In this document: in pieces, positions 18,045-27,326 of the stretch
Numbering within the stretch: position 1 is the first letter of the stretch
Layout of the letters: every line of letters begins with the position of its first letter
Origin: Thermostichus sp047462415
Lineage (GTDB): Bacteria > Cyanobacteriota > Cyanobacteriia > Thermostichales > Thermostichaceae
NCBI RefSeq assembly: GCF_047462415.1
Contig: NZ_JANSJE010000006.1
Location: 70,364 to 134,363 of the forward strand
Direction of reading: 5' to 3'
Length of the DNA stretch: 64,000 bases
Program-made: the position numbers and the translations under genes
Notes under the pieces: model-generated
The model's database searches: none
Seen by the model: the letters and a program-made list of their open reading frames with translations, nothing else
Told to the model about the DNA's origin: nothing

Positions 18045-19046
18045 CTAAAACTGGGACAGAAAGCGCAGGTCGCTGCTGTAGAACAGCCGGATATCTTGAA
18101 TGCCGTGTAGGAGCATGGCCATTCGCTCGATGCCGATCCCTGCCGCAAACCCGGTGTAGCGCTCCGGGTCATAGCCCACCGCCTGAAACACATTGGGATC
18201 CACCATGCCACAGCCGAAAATCTCCAGCCACTTGGAGCCAAAGCGCACGTCCATCTCGGCGGAAGGCTCGGTGAAGGGAAAATAGCTGGGGCGAAAGCGG
18301 GTTTCTCGCTGGCCCAACAGGCGAGTGACGAACTCCTTGAGGGTACCCTTCAGGTCGCAAAAGGTGAGGTTCTCGCCCACCGCCAAAATTTCCATCTGGT
18401 GAAATACGGCAGAGTGGGTGGCATCGACGGTATCGCGGCGCATCACTCGCCCGGCATGGACAATGCGCAGCGGCGGCTGGTGCTGCTCCATGTAGCGCAC
18501 CTGCACCGAAGAGGTTTGGGTGCGCATCAGATAGCCCTTTTCTAGGTAGAGGGTATCCTGCATGTCCCGCGCCGGGTGGTCGGCAGGGGTGTTGAGGGCC
18601 TCGAAGTTGTAGTACTCCGTCTCGATCTCCGGGCCGTGCACCACCGTGTAGCCCATCCCCACAAAAATATCCAGCATGCGGTCGATGGTGGCCTGCAAAG
18701 GGTGGATCCGCCCCAGAGGCCGACGCGGCCCCGGCATGGTGACATCCAGCCGCTCTGCTTCTAGGCGCTGCAGCAGTTGAGCTTCGCCAAGGGCCTGCTT
18801 GCGCTGCTCCAGGCTGGATTGGAGAGACTCTTTGAAGGTGTTGGCCAAAGCGCCAATCGCAGGCCGTTCTTCTGGGGGCAGCTTCCCCATTCCTCCCAAG
18901 ATCTTGGAGAGCTTGCCCTTTTTGCCCAGGTAGTCGATGCGGAGCTGCTCCAGAGCCTCCAGATCGGCGGCTTGTTCCACTTGGGCAAGCGCCTCACTTT
19001 GCAGGGTGAGAAGCTGCTGGCGGAGCGTGTCTTTTGCGTCTTGCAT
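18045..19046 (-). CDS. pheS: Phenylalanyl-tRNA synthetase alpha subunit
   Basis: A 333-residue class II synthetase. The N-terminal coiled-coil tRNA-binding arm (residues 1-95) is followed by GRIHPLQATIDRMLDIFVGM (motif 1), RTQTSSVQVRYME ... MRRDTVDATHSAVFHQMEI (motif 2) and GFAAGIGIERMAMLLHGI (motif 3). The beta subunit is not in this window, so pheS and pheT are unlinked here, as is usual in cyanobacteria. Confidence 0.96.
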   Translation of the reverse strand: MQDAKDTLRQQLLTLQSEALAQVEQAADLEALEQLRIDYLGKKGKLSKILGGMGKLPPEERPAIGALANTFKESLQSSLEQRKQALGEAQLLQRLEAERLDVTMPGPRRPLGRIHPLQATIDRMLDIFVGMGYTVVHGPEIETEYYNFEALNTPADHPARDMQDTLYLEKGYLMRTQTSSVQVRYMEQHQPPLRIVHAGRVMRRDTVDATHSAVFHQMEILAVGENLTFCDLKGTLKEFVTRLLGQRETRFRPSYFPFTEPSAEMDVRFGSKWLEIFGCGMVDPNVFQAVGYDPERYTGFAAGIGIERMAMLLHGIQDIRLFYSSDLRFLSQF

Positions 19047-19099
19047 GGGGCCAATTCCAAGGGCAGAAGGGATCCCCGAAGGGCTGAATAAGTCCCTAC

Positions 19100-19458
19100 A
19101 AAAGTATCACAGGAGGAAGCCCGGTCTTGACACTCCCCCAACTAAAGTCGAGGGATTCTTACGCAGTCCATAGATGGACTCGCAAAGGCGCTGTCAAGAC
19201 GCCCCTAGACGGTTCCTAAAGGCAAAGCCTTGAGGTTCCGCTTACTTGTTGACTTACAGCACTGTCCGGGTTTTTCACCGGGGTAGGTGCTTGCTTAGCA
19301 ACGACTATAGCATTGGCAAGCGACTCAAGTCGCTCAAGGACTACGTCCCGCTAACGCGAACGGGCTTTTCCGCCCCGCACTACTCGCGTCAGCGGCGCGG
19401 AGCGCTTAGTACGGGGCTACCAAGCTACTCCACCGTGTTGCAAAGGGCTACCTACTCC
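19100..19458. mobile_element. Relic of an IS200/IS605-like element end
   Basis: The segment starting near 19127 (GACACTCCCCCAACTAAAGT, then CGAGGGATTCTT) has the imperfect hairpin typical of the ends of cyanobacterial IS200/IS605-TnpB elements. The rest of the 412-bp gap contains short complementary stretches (for example GACTCAAGTCGCTCAAGG, and an exact AGCGGCGCGGAGCGCT at 19391-19406) but no transposase reading frame that I can recognise. It reads as a non-autonomous or decayed copy, ending at the nrdJ stop. The exact borders are uncertain. Confidence 0.5.
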
Positions 19459-22400
19459 TTAATTGGTTGGCGATAGCGGGGCGGAGTCCGTATCTGGCAA
19501 CAGACACCCCAAAGCATCACACCCTGCCGGCCCCTCTGCTGCCAGGGCGAGGTGGTGGTCATGGCGGGCCAGGGCCGCGAAGAAGTCGTCTGTCCTTCGT
19601 CTCGTGTTGACCTCGGCCACCAGCCGCTCGTAGGTGGCCTTGTCGATTTTCTCGAAGGGCAGGCGGGGGAAGGGGGCGTCGAAGCGGGCCAACAGCGCTG
19701 CGCTGATGTAGCCCTCGTCGTCGCGGATGGCCTCGTAAATGCGGGATCCCAGCGCTTCGATCTCGTCCTCCCGCAGCTCAAGGGTAGCTGAGGTGTTGTG
19801 GGTGGTGTAGTACTTTTGCACCTGCATGTAAAAGTCAAACTGGGCCAGGGCGGAGAAGCGCTCAATCTCAATCTCCTCGGCGCCGGGCAAGTTGGCCCAC
19901 TCCACCTCCACCGGCAGTTCCACCAGCCACTCGGTACAGCGGGGATCAAAGGGGTCGTTGAGCAGGTTGCCGTTTTCGTCCTTGTCCGACTGGGCGGGCA
20001 CCACCGAGTAGCCGTAGTCCAGACAGGCGAGGGCCACGGGGTCGTTTTTGGCAAAGGTGATGCGGCGGATGTAGCGCTGGGCCTTGGGCGGGTGCCAGCC
20101 GGGCGAGGCGTTGGTGAGCAGGGATTTGGTGCCGGCGGGCTGCACGGTGGTGCAGCGGTTGGGACGGCGCAACCCGTGGCGGTCGCAGTAGTCCCAGACC
20201 ACGCGGTGGACAACTTCCTTCCAAAAGCTGAGGTATTCCTGCTCCTGCTGCTTGAACTCCCGCCCCAGGGGCGTATCCGGCCTCCCTTCTTGCCACCAGC
20301 GCAGCCAGTCTACCCCAAAGGCTTTGACGCAAAAGTCAAACAGACCGGTAAACGAGACGCCGACGATGGGATCCCACTCCCGCGAGCGCTGGAAGCGAGG
20401 CTCGACAAAGCGATGGTGCAATAGCGCCGCCACCGTCAGGGCCCCGGCTGTGAAGGCCTCCTCTTGCTCCTGGCGGTTGTGGGGATCCAGCCGGTTGAGG
20501 TGGATCTCAGCCAGGTTGCAGTGGAAGTCGCATCCAATGATCTCGCCGCAAGGGTTTAACCCATACCGCCGCAGCCGGTGCTCCAGTTCAGCCTCCGGCA
20601 GGGTTGGCCAGTGGTGTTTTAGCCAGCGTCGAGCTTCCTCTGGGCCTTGGGAAGCATAGATGTTGAGGAAGGTCTGTTTCAATTCTGGAGTGGCGAGCAG
20701 GTCGGCATTGGCCCGCGCCACAGCTTCCCCCGCCCACTGGATGGCTCCCTCGCCGGAGTAAAACTGCTTGCGCACCGCCGCAATGCACTCTTCTCGCGTT
20801 GGCTTGCGGTGGAACACGCGCGTGTGGTTGGCCATGCGCAGGGCATCCCGCTCCGGGTCAATTCTCCAGTTGCCCTGCTCGTCCTGCTGCCAGAGGTTGT
20901 CCTTGGCGCTGGATCCCAGCTCGTCGTCGGCGGCAAATTGGCGCATGCCCGCGCTGTTGTGGGTGAGATAGCCATTGCAGTAAAAGCAATGGGCCTCTTC
21001 GACTTCAATGTCGTAGGTTCGTACCCAGTCATGGCTGCCTAGGCCCTTAACTGTAACGGGGATATCCAAATCCAACCCCGACTCAGCCAAGTATCGTTCA
21101 TAGTTGGCTTCGACCGACCGAGCTCCTTGGCAGCCCATGCCGCGCATCTCAGTGTAGCTGTATACTTCCTGCAGCAGGGAACCCGGAATCGTAAAGCCAT
21201 GCATCTCCAGCCCTTGGGGCAACTTCCCTTTAGCTGAGTAGGGAGCCACCAAGGCGTTGTACCGATCCTTGAACGCCGGTAGGGTAAGGCTGTATTGAAC
21301 CTGCCAGTTCTCCTGCTGGGGGGGGAGGATTTTGAGTCGGCCTGCAATACCCAGACTGGAGAGAACAGCCGCCACTTGCAGGGCAAAGGAGCGGTGGACA
21401 GTTGTCAGCAATTGGGGGGGATGACTACGGGTTGACCCATCGCTGTCGATAAGGCCTGCCAGGTAAGCTGACCGTACCTCAACGGTGCCGCGCAGGATAA
21501 AGTCGGGAACTTGCAGGGGTTGCTTTGGTTTCTTGATGTGCCGCTCGAAATACTCCGCCAGCGGGATGCAGGAACACACAAACTTTGCCCTGTTCTCCCC
21601 TGGCCCATAGCTGCAGGTAGCTGTCAGCCCGAAGGCGGCTAGCGCCTGCTCCAGCTTTGCTTGGAGACGGGAAAGCAGCTCGGGATCCAGGGTATTGGCA
21701 CTCCACTCCAGGTGACCGTAGGGCTTGCCGTGGAGATCGCGCCCCAGCGCAACATACCCATCCCCCTGGGTAAACCCAATGAGCCAGGCCACCTCTGGTG
21801 TCAGGGGCGGGATGTGCAGGGGCTTTGCGGTGGGGCTTTGTCTTGGACGAGGTGCCGTAAAGTCCTCAGGGAGGTGGGTAATGGTGCCGGGGAGAACTTG
21901 GGTGTTGTGCAGCAGACGATCCCCCTCGACTAACTCGTGGGTACTTTTCCATGCGATGTTCCCCCGAGCGTCTGCCAAAACCGCATGGCGGTGGTTCAAA
22001 GTTGAAAAGAAAGGAAGGGCATTGGTCTCTATTTCGTAAACTTCTTGGATCCCTTGGTCAAACTTGTTGACCACCCGACGAAACCCAAGAGGGGTCTGAA
22101 CCCAATCGCCTACCTGCACATCCTTGATGGGCACCAGACCTTGTGAGGTGTGCACCAAGGCGTTTTCAGGTAAGCACCGCCGAATGTTCCCCGCCACAAT
22201 CGTCACCGCCGCCTCGTCGATGAGCAGGCAGCACTCCACCGAGTTCAGTTGTCTGCCCACCGCTTTGTTGAGGATGGCGGCACAGCGCTCGTAGAGGCCG
22301 GGCAGCTTGATGGGGTTGGCCACCCCCCCAAACCCCTGTAGCCGCTCGCCGGCAGGGCGGACATCGCTCAAGTCCACCGTCACCTGGACCTCGCCGCCCA

Positions 22401-23046
22401 AGCTGGGATCCGCCGCCAGCTCCAGCAGCGCCTGGTAGGACTCCACCCAGCCCCGCCGGCTATCCCCCACCTGGATATACACCCGGGATCCCTGCCGCTG
22501 GATGCGGGTGTGCTCCTGCCGCTGCTCTCGGGGCGTGGCGCCGAGGGATCCCACCACCTGTACCTGCAGGCGGTTGAGGATGGGGGGCAAGCGGTTGATG
22601 AACTGGGGCTCCAGCACCGCCCCCGTGCCGCAGCCCATCATGGCCAGATCCATCATCAGGCCAAAAGAGCGCCAGTCCACCACGGTGGTGCTGGTGCAGT
22701 TGTAGGCGCCAGAGTAGTTTTCCGGCTTCTGGATCCAGTCGGTGCCCATCACCCACAGGGCCCGGCCCGAGATCAAAGCTTTCAACTGCCGCTGCAGACG
22801 TTCCACCAGCTCCCGCTCCTGGGGAGTGAAGCGTCCTAGGCGGGCAATGTCGGCCAGGGTGCGATCGCAGACGTCGCTCCAGGTCTCGCGGCTGCCATCC
22901 GGGCGCCGCCGACTGTAGGTGCGGTAGAACACTGGAGCGGCCGTCGGAGCTGTTGCTGGGAACTCGCCCCCAGAATCTAGCGCTTGCCCTTGTAGCAAGG
23001 GCACCGCTTTGCTCTGTTCGCTTGAGCGGGACGAAATCGACACCAT
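19459..23046 (-). CDS. nrdJ: Adenosylcobalamin-dependent ribonucleotide reductase, intein-containing
   Basis: Class II reductase making dNTPs with B12 rather than a di-iron subunit. Host motifs include ISGRALWVMGT, YNCTSTTVV (first active-site Cys), MMGCGTGAV, NPCGEIIG (radical and thiol cysteines), VQPAGTKSLLTNASPG and a C-terminal Cys pair region. ATG 23046 is preceded by GGAGG at nine bases and is preferred over the open frame to 23163, giving 1195 residues before splicing and about 788 after. A 407-residue intein interrupts it. The length after splicing suits the monomeric triphosphate-reductase type. Confidence 0.93.
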   Translation of the reverse strand: MVSISSRSSEQSKAVPLLQGQALDSGGEFPATAPTAAPVFYRTYSRRRPDGSRETWSDVCDRTLADIARLGRFTPQERELVERLQRQLKALISGRALWVMGTDWIQKPENYSGAYNCTSTTVVDWRSFGLMMDLAMMGCGTGAVLEPQFINRLPPILNRLQVQVVGSLGATPREQRQEHTRIQRQGSRVYIQVGDSRRGWVESYQALLELAADPSLGGEVQVTVDLSDVRPAGERLQGFGGVANPIKLPGLYERCAAILNKAVGRQLNSVECCLLIDEAAVTIVAGNIRRCLPENALVHTSQGLVPIKDVQVGDWVQTPLGFRRVVNKFDQGIQEVYEIETNALPFFSTLNHRHAVLADARGNIAWKSTHELVEGDRLLHNTQVLPGTITHLPEDFTAPRPRQSPTAKPLHIPPLTPEVAWLIGFTQGDGYVALGRDLHGKPYGHLEWSANTLDPELLSRLQAKLEQALAAFGLTATCSYGPGENRAKFVCSCIPLAEYFERHIKKPKQPLQVPDFILRGTVEVRSAYLAGLIDSDGSTRSHPPQLLTTVHRSFALQVAAVLSSLGIAGRLKILPPQQENWQVQYSLTLPAFKDRYNALVAPYSAKGKLPQGLEMHGFTIPGSLLQEVYSYTEMRGMGCQGARSVEANYERYLAESGLDLDIPVTVKGLGSHDWVRTYDIEVEEAHCFYCNGYLTHNSAGMRQFAADDELGSSAKDNLWQQDEQGNWRIDPERDALRMANHTRVFHRKPTREECIAAVRKQFYSGEGAIQWAGEAVARANADLLATPELKQTFLNIYASQGPEEARRWLKHHWPTLPEAELEHRLRRYGLNPCGEIIGCDFHCNLAEIHLNRLDPHNRQEQEEAFTAGALTVAALLHHRFVEPRFQRSREWDPIVGVSFTGLFDFCVKAFGVDWLRWWQEGRPDTPLGREFKQQEQEYLSFWKEVVHRVVWDYCDRHGLRRPNRCTTVQPAGTKSLLTNASPGWHPPKAQRYIRRITFAKNDPVALACLDYGYSVVPAQSDKDENGNLLNDPFDPRCTEWLVELPVEVEWANLPGAEEIEIERFSALAQFDFYMQVQKYYTTHNTSATLELREDEIEALGSRIYEAIRDDEGYISAALLARFDAPFPRLPFEKIDKATYERLVAEVNTRRRTDDFFAALARHDHHLALAAEGPAGCDALGCLLPDTDSAPLSPTN
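20956..22176 (-). other. Intein within NrdJ, with LAGLIDADG homing endonuclease
   Basis: The insertion starts at Cys (CLPENALVHTSQGLVPI, block A), has block B TLNHRHAVLAD, two LAGLIDADG motifs (WLIGFTQGDGY about intein residue 131; YLAGLIDSDGS about 239), block F RTYDIEVEEAHCFYCNG and ends YLTHN with Ser as the +1 residue. It is in frame and 407 codons long. The host sequence on each side (VAGNIRR and SAGMRQF) joins to an uninterrupted reductase motif. Both DOD-endonuclease aspartates are kept, so homing may still be possible. Confidence 0.93.
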
Positions 23047-23371
23047 AGCCACACCCCTCCTGCAAAGCTGCCCGTGGAGCCCGACGAAACTGGCTTTTTG
23101 TTTTGATTTTCCTTGCCGGCCAGGGCTGTCCCAGAGGAGTTGCCCGACCCGCCGGCCATCCAAATGCCCAACTAGGCTATCACAATCGTCAAGGGGCAGG
23201 GGGTGTCGTGTGCTCTGGCTGTCTTCCCCAGCTCCCCCAAGGTGGGAGGATCCGTTACCAAGGCCTGGAAAGGGCTAGAGTGGAAAGGAAGGGATCCCCA
23301 GACAGAAGGGTTGCCTGCCGTCTTAAAACTGCGCCCTCCTGGGCAAAAAGCTGTGTAGGGAGTTGAAGGCC

Positions 23372-24586
23372 ATGACCAGTCGCCTGCGCATCGGTAGCTT
23401 GTGGGGGATCCCCTTTTTCATCGACTACACCTGGTTTCCGGCGGCTCTGTTGCTGGTGCTCTCCTACGGCGTGGTGACGGCGCTGGGGCTGTTTCTCTCC
23501 TTGCTGGCCCATGAGCTGGCCCACAGCCTGGTGGCCCGCGCTTACGGAGTAAGGGTTAACTCCATTACCCTGTTTATTTTTGGGGGCATGGCAGCGATTG
23601 AGCGGGAAGTCCCCCGTCCCCTCGGCGCTTTTTGCGTGGCGGTGGCAGGTCCCCTCCTCAGCCTGGGCCTGTTCCTCATCTTCAGCCTGGCCCGGGCTTG
23701 GGCTGTGCCGGAGTCGATGCTGGCCTCAACCCTCACCAACTTGGCTGCCATCAACTTGACGATTGCCCTGTTTAATCTGCTGCCGGGACTGCCTCTGGAT
23801 GGAGGGCAAATGCTCAAGGCGGCCATCTGGGGTTGGACAGGGGATCGCCAACAGGGCATGATCTGGGCGGCTCGGGCCGGACAATTTGTCGGCTTTGGCC
23901 TGTTGGGGCTAGGGTTGTTGGCGGTCTTTGCTGGCAGCCTGAATGGCCTCTGGCTGGGACTGATTGGACTGTTTATTTTGAACACCGCCCGCCGCTACAG
24001 CCAGTATGCCCAGCTCCAGCAGGTGTTGGCCCGCCTGAAGGCTGCCGATGTGATGACCCGCCAGTTTCGGGTGTTGGATGCCAACATGAGCCTGCGGGAG
24101 TTTGTGGATCGCTACCTGGTGCCCTCTTCCCTCAAGCCGGAAGCCCCAGCTCAGCCAGCAGAGATTTATTTCGCCGAGGAAGACGGCCGCTACCGCGGGT
24201 TGGTCAGGCCAGAACTGCTCAACGACATCGAGCGCAGCCAGTGGGATCGCCTCACCCTCAAGGCCATTCTCAAGCCGATGGAGCAACTGCAGGGGGTACG
24301 AGAGGAGACCCCCATCCCCCAGGTGATTCAGATGATGCGCCAGGCAGAACCGCGCCGCATTTTGGTCTTCACGCCCAGCGGTGCCATTGCCGGCTTGATC
24401 GATCGGGGCGATGTGGTGGCCATGGCTGCCCGGCAGTTGGGGGTTCTGCTGCCCCAAGAGGTGGTGCAACGGGTGCGAGACAGCCAAGAGTGGCCCCCTG
24501 GATTTCAGGTGGAGGACAATCTGGCCGGCGAGGGATCCCCCAGTCTCTCTTGGCAGGGATCCCCAGATCTGCACAACGAGCCTTAA
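23372..24586 (+). CDS. M50 site-2-protease-like membrane protease with CBS region
   Basis: Six hydrophobic segments in the first ~225 residues contain the zinc motif LLAHELAHSL (HExxH) and the second-ligand NLLPGLPLDGGQML. After the membrane core come two CBS-like repeats (VMTRQFRVLDANMSL ... and ILKPMEQLQGVREETPI ... GLIDRGDVVAM), a layout typical of class 3 S2P proteases. It should cut membrane-anchored regulators, for example an anti-sigma factor, but no target is next to it. The frame is open from TTG 23363; ATG 23372 is the better start. Confidence 0.9.
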   Translation: MTSRLRIGSLWGIPFFIDYTWFPAALLLVLSYGVVTALGLFLSLLAHELAHSLVARAYGVRVNSITLFIFGGMAAIEREVPRPLGAFCVAVAGPLLSLGLFLIFSLARAWAVPESMLASTLTNLAAINLTIALFNLLPGLPLDGGQMLKAAIWGWTGDRQQGMIWAARAGQFVGFGLLGLGLLAVFAGSLNGLWLGLIGLFILNTARRYSQYAQLQQVLARLKAADVMTRQFRVLDANMSLREFVDRYLVPSSLKPEAPAQPAEIYFAEEDGRYRGLVRPELLNDIERSQWDRLTLKAILKPMEQLQGVREETPIPQVIQMMRQAEPRRILVFTPSGAIAGLIDRGDVVAMAARQLGVLLPQEVVQRVRDSQEWPPGFQVEDNLAGEGSPSLSWQGSPDLHNEP

Positions 24587-24636
24587 ATGCCAAGAAAAGT
24601 AGTCTCAAATGCTATTTCGCGGCGACCTTTTCCCTC

Positions 24637-24642
24637 TATAAT
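24637..24642 (+). promoter_or_regulatory. Candidate -10 element before the M16 peptidase pair
   Basis: A perfect TATAAT lies in an AT-rich stretch 29 bp upstream of the first M16 gene. No good TTGACA-like element sits 17 bp further upstream, so it may need an activator or be weak. Confidence 0.45.
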
Positions 24643-24670
24643 TAAGAGTGTTCTCTATTAGTTAAGAATT

Positions 24671-25975
24671 TTGAATCGCGCTCCTCGTCTTTTGCCCGCC
24701 TACACCCACCGACTGAGCAATGGGCTAGGCGTCATCCTTCATCCCATCCCGATTGCCGATTCTGTTACTGTTGATGTCTGGGTACGGGCAGGTGCACGCC
24801 ATGAGCTGCCGGAGTGCCTGGGCATCTCCCATTTTCTGGAACACATGGTGTTTAAGGGCAGCGAGCGTTTGGCCCCCGGTGAGTTGGACTGGGCCGTTGA
24901 AGGACGGGGGGGAGTTACCAATGCGGCCACCAGCCAAGACTACACCCACTACTACATTACGGTGGCCGCTGCCGACCTGGCCGATACCTTGCCTTACCTG
25001 GCAGAGGTGGTTTTGCGGGCCGGGATCCCGGATCAGGAGTTTGAGCGGGAGCGGCAGGTGGTCCTGGAGGAAATTCGCCGCGCCGCCGACAACCCCGACT
25101 ACACCGCCTATCAGCTTCTGATGGAGACCGCCTACGGGGAGCACCCTTATGCACGACCGGTGTTGGGCACGCCAGAAAGCCTGATGCAACTGACTCCTGA
25201 GCTGCTGCGCGCCTACCACCGCGGCTGGTATCGGCCTGAATCCATGACGGTGGTGGTGACGGGTGGCCTCGAACCTGAAAAGGCGCTGGCTTTGGTGGAG
25301 GAGCAGTTTGGTGGCTCTGCCGCCGGGCCGGCAGCGGTCAGCCCCCCCATGCCGCCGCAGCCTCGTCCCCAAGGGATCCTGCGCCGGGAGAGCACCCATG
25401 TCCGCTTGGAGCAAGCCCGCCTGAAATTGGCCTGGCCCACCGTCGGCATTGACGATTGGCAAGAGGCCTGTGGCTTGGAGATGTTGGCTTCTGTGCTGGG
25501 AGATGGCCGTACTTCGCGGCTGGTTCATCTGCTGCGGGAACAGCGGGGCTGGGTGAGGGCCATTGGCTGTTCTTCGCTGGTGCTGAAGGAGGGAGGGCTT
25601 TTTTGTATCAGTGCCCAACTGGAGCCGGAGGATGTGGCGCGGGTGGAGGCGACCATCCTGCACGAGATTGAAAAGTTACAGCAGGATGGCATCGGCCAAG
25701 CGGAGTTGGATCGCACCCGACGTATGCTCACCCATGAGTTCTTGTTCTCCGCCGAGTCTCCCAGTCAACTGGCGAGTATCTATGGCTACTACGAGACGCT
25801 GAGTGGGGTGCAACGCATTCAAGAGTACCTGGAGTTGTTGCAATCTTTTACCCCGGCTCAGCTCCGGGAACTGGCCCAGCAATACTTGTCTCCGGAAGCT
25901 CATGTGGTCACCCTTCTCAAGCCAACTGCTCTGGATCCGGCGGCAGTCTCGGAGCTGCAACTGGCTTGTCGTTGA
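24671..25975 (+). CDS. M16 zinc peptidase, catalytic subunit (processing-peptidase type)
   Basis: The zinc site is HFLEHMVFKG (HxxEH near residue 55) with the distal Glu in VLEEIRRAADNP ~75 residues later, as in PqqL/YmxG and mitochondrial processing peptidase beta. Length 434 is normal for a single-chain M16B protein. The frame starts at TTG 24671 (MNRAPRLLPAYTHRLSNGL); no ATG fits as well, since the first beta strand needs this start. It is followed 61 bp later by a non-catalytic partner, so an alpha/beta heterodimer is likely. Confidence 0.9.
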   Translation: MNRAPRLLPAYTHRLSNGLGVILHPIPIADSVTVDVWVRAGARHELPECLGISHFLEHMVFKGSERLAPGELDWAVEGRGGVTNAATSQDYTHYYITVAAADLADTLPYLAEVVLRAGIPDQEFERERQVVLEEIRRAADNPDYTAYQLLMETAYGEHPYARPVLGTPESLMQLTPELLRAYHRGWYRPESMTVVVTGGLEPEKALALVEEQFGGSAAGPAAVSPPMPPQPRPQGILRRESTHVRLEQARLKLAWPTVGIDDWQEACGLEMLASVLGDGRTSRLVHLLREQRGWVRAIGCSSLVLKEGGLFCISAQLEPEDVARVEATILHEIEKLQQDGIGQAELDRTRRMLTHEFLFSAESPSQLASIYGYYETLSGVQRIQEYLELLQSFTPAQLRELAQQYLSPEAHVVTLLKPTALDPAAVSELQLACR

Positions 25976-26036
25976 GCGCTACCTCGACGCCCCAGACCCT
26001 TGATTTTCGGATTTTGGACGGGGATCCCTTGCCTGC

Positions 26037-27326
26037 ATGAACGCTACCCTGTTTGCCACCCAACGTGGCCGTCTACAGCGCGTCCTTTTGGCCAATGGCC
26101 TCACGCTGTTGCTGGGCCAGAACCCAACGGTGGAGATCTTGGCGGCCCACTGCTTTTTCCGCGGCGGCAGCCGGTCAGAGCGACCGCAGCAGGCGGGGGT
26201 GAGCCACTTGACGGCGGCTGTCCTCACCAAAGGGACACATCGGCACAACTCTCAGGCCATTGCCGCTTGGGTGGAATCGCTGGGAGCCTCGCTGGGGGTG
26301 GACAGCTCTGCCGACTGTTTCGAGGTCAGCCTGCGCTGTGTGGCTGCGGATTTTCCTGAGCTGCTGGGGTTGCTGGCGGAGCTCCTGCGGGATCCCAGCT
26401 TTCCCGAGGCGGAGGTGGCGCGGGAGCGGGATTTGATGCTGCAGGCCATTCGCGCCCAACAGGAACGGCCCTTCAGCTTGGCTTTTGATCGGGTGCGGCA
26501 AGCCCTCTACGGGGATCACCCCTACGCCCTACCGGGGCTGGGACGGCTGGAGACGGTGGGATCCCTGACCCGCGAGGATTTGGTAGCCTATCATGCGGCC
26601 CACTGTCGTCCCGATGGAATGGTGATGGTGGTGATCGGCCCAGAGCCGCCGGAGCAGATGGCTGCCCAAGTGGAAGCTGCTTTGGGAGACTGGGTTGTTC
26701 CCGGCCCCTCTCCAAAAGACCTGGATCTTCCCCTACCCCCTCTGAGGGAGCCGCAACTGCTGAAGCTGCCCCAGCCCACCCAGCAGACGACCCTCTTGAT
26801 CGGCTTTCGCGGATCCCCTGCGGCTTCTGCGGATTATCCAGCCCTGAAATTGCTGGCCACCTACCTGGGCAGCGGTCTGTCCAGCCGCCTGTTTGTGGAG
26901 CTGCGGGAGCGCTGCGGCCTGGCCTATGAGGTCTCGGCTTTTTTTGCCACCCGTCGGGATCCCGCTCCTTTTGGGGTTTATATGGGCACTGCGGCGGAGA
27001 ACACCCAGGTAGCCCTGGAGCGCCTGCAGGCAGAAATCCACCGTCTGCAGGCCAATCCGCTCCCCCCAGAAGAGATAGAAATGGCCCAGCGCAAGCTATT
27101 GGGCCAATACGCCCTCAGCAAACAAACCAATGCCCAAGTGGCGCAACTGGCCGGCTGGTACGAGATTTTGGGCTTGGGCATGGAGTTCGACCAGCAGTAC
27201 TTGCAAGAGGTCAGGCAGCTCACCCCAGAGCAGCTCCATCAAGCTGCGAAAACCTATCTGACCAACCCGGCCATTGCCCTGGTGGGGCCGGAAGCTGCCT
27301 TGGCAGAAGTTGAGCTGGTGTTTTGA
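26037..27326 (+). CDS. M16 peptidase homologue, non-catalytic partner subunit
   Basis: The chain aligns with the M16 fold (LANGLTLLLGQNPTVEILAA, then FRGGSRSERPQQAGVSHLTA) but the HxxEH zinc motif is replaced by SHLTAAV, so it cannot bind zinc in the normal way. The C-terminal half keeps the glycine-rich GSGLSSRLFVELRERCGLAYEVSA motif of the substrate-handling subunit. Pairing with the upstream catalytic gene is the usual cyanobacterial arrangement. Its stop lies next to the menC fragment start. Confidence 0.88.
   Translation: MNATLFATQRGRLQRVLLANGLTLLLGQNPTVEILAAHCFFRGGSRSERPQQAGVSHLTAAVLTKGTHRHNSQAIAAWVESLGASLGVDSSADCFEVSLRCVAADFPELLGLLAELLRDPSFPEAEVARERDLMLQAIRAQQERPFSLAFDRVRQALYGDHPYALPGLGRLETVGSLTREDLVAYHAAHCRPDGMVMVVIGPEPPEQMAAQVEAALGDWVVPGPSPKDLDLPLPPLREPQLLKLPQPTQQTTLLIGFRGSPAASADYPALKLLATYLGSGLSSRLFVELRERCGLAYEVSAFFATRRDPAPFGVYMGTAAENTQVALERLQAEIHRLQANPLPPEEIEMAQRKLLGQYALSKQTNAQVAQLAGWYEILGLGMEFDQQYLQEVRQLTPEQLHQAAKTYLTNPAIALVGPEAALAEVELVF

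Noticed and set aside
19246..19476. Plus-strand ORF beside nrdJ
   Set aside because: It reads low-complexity repeat-like sequence within the IS605-like relic and lacks any motif.
23047..23163. Longer N-terminus for NrdJ
   Set aside because: A strong GGAGG lies nine bases before ATG 23046, and the extra 39 residues look like translated leader.
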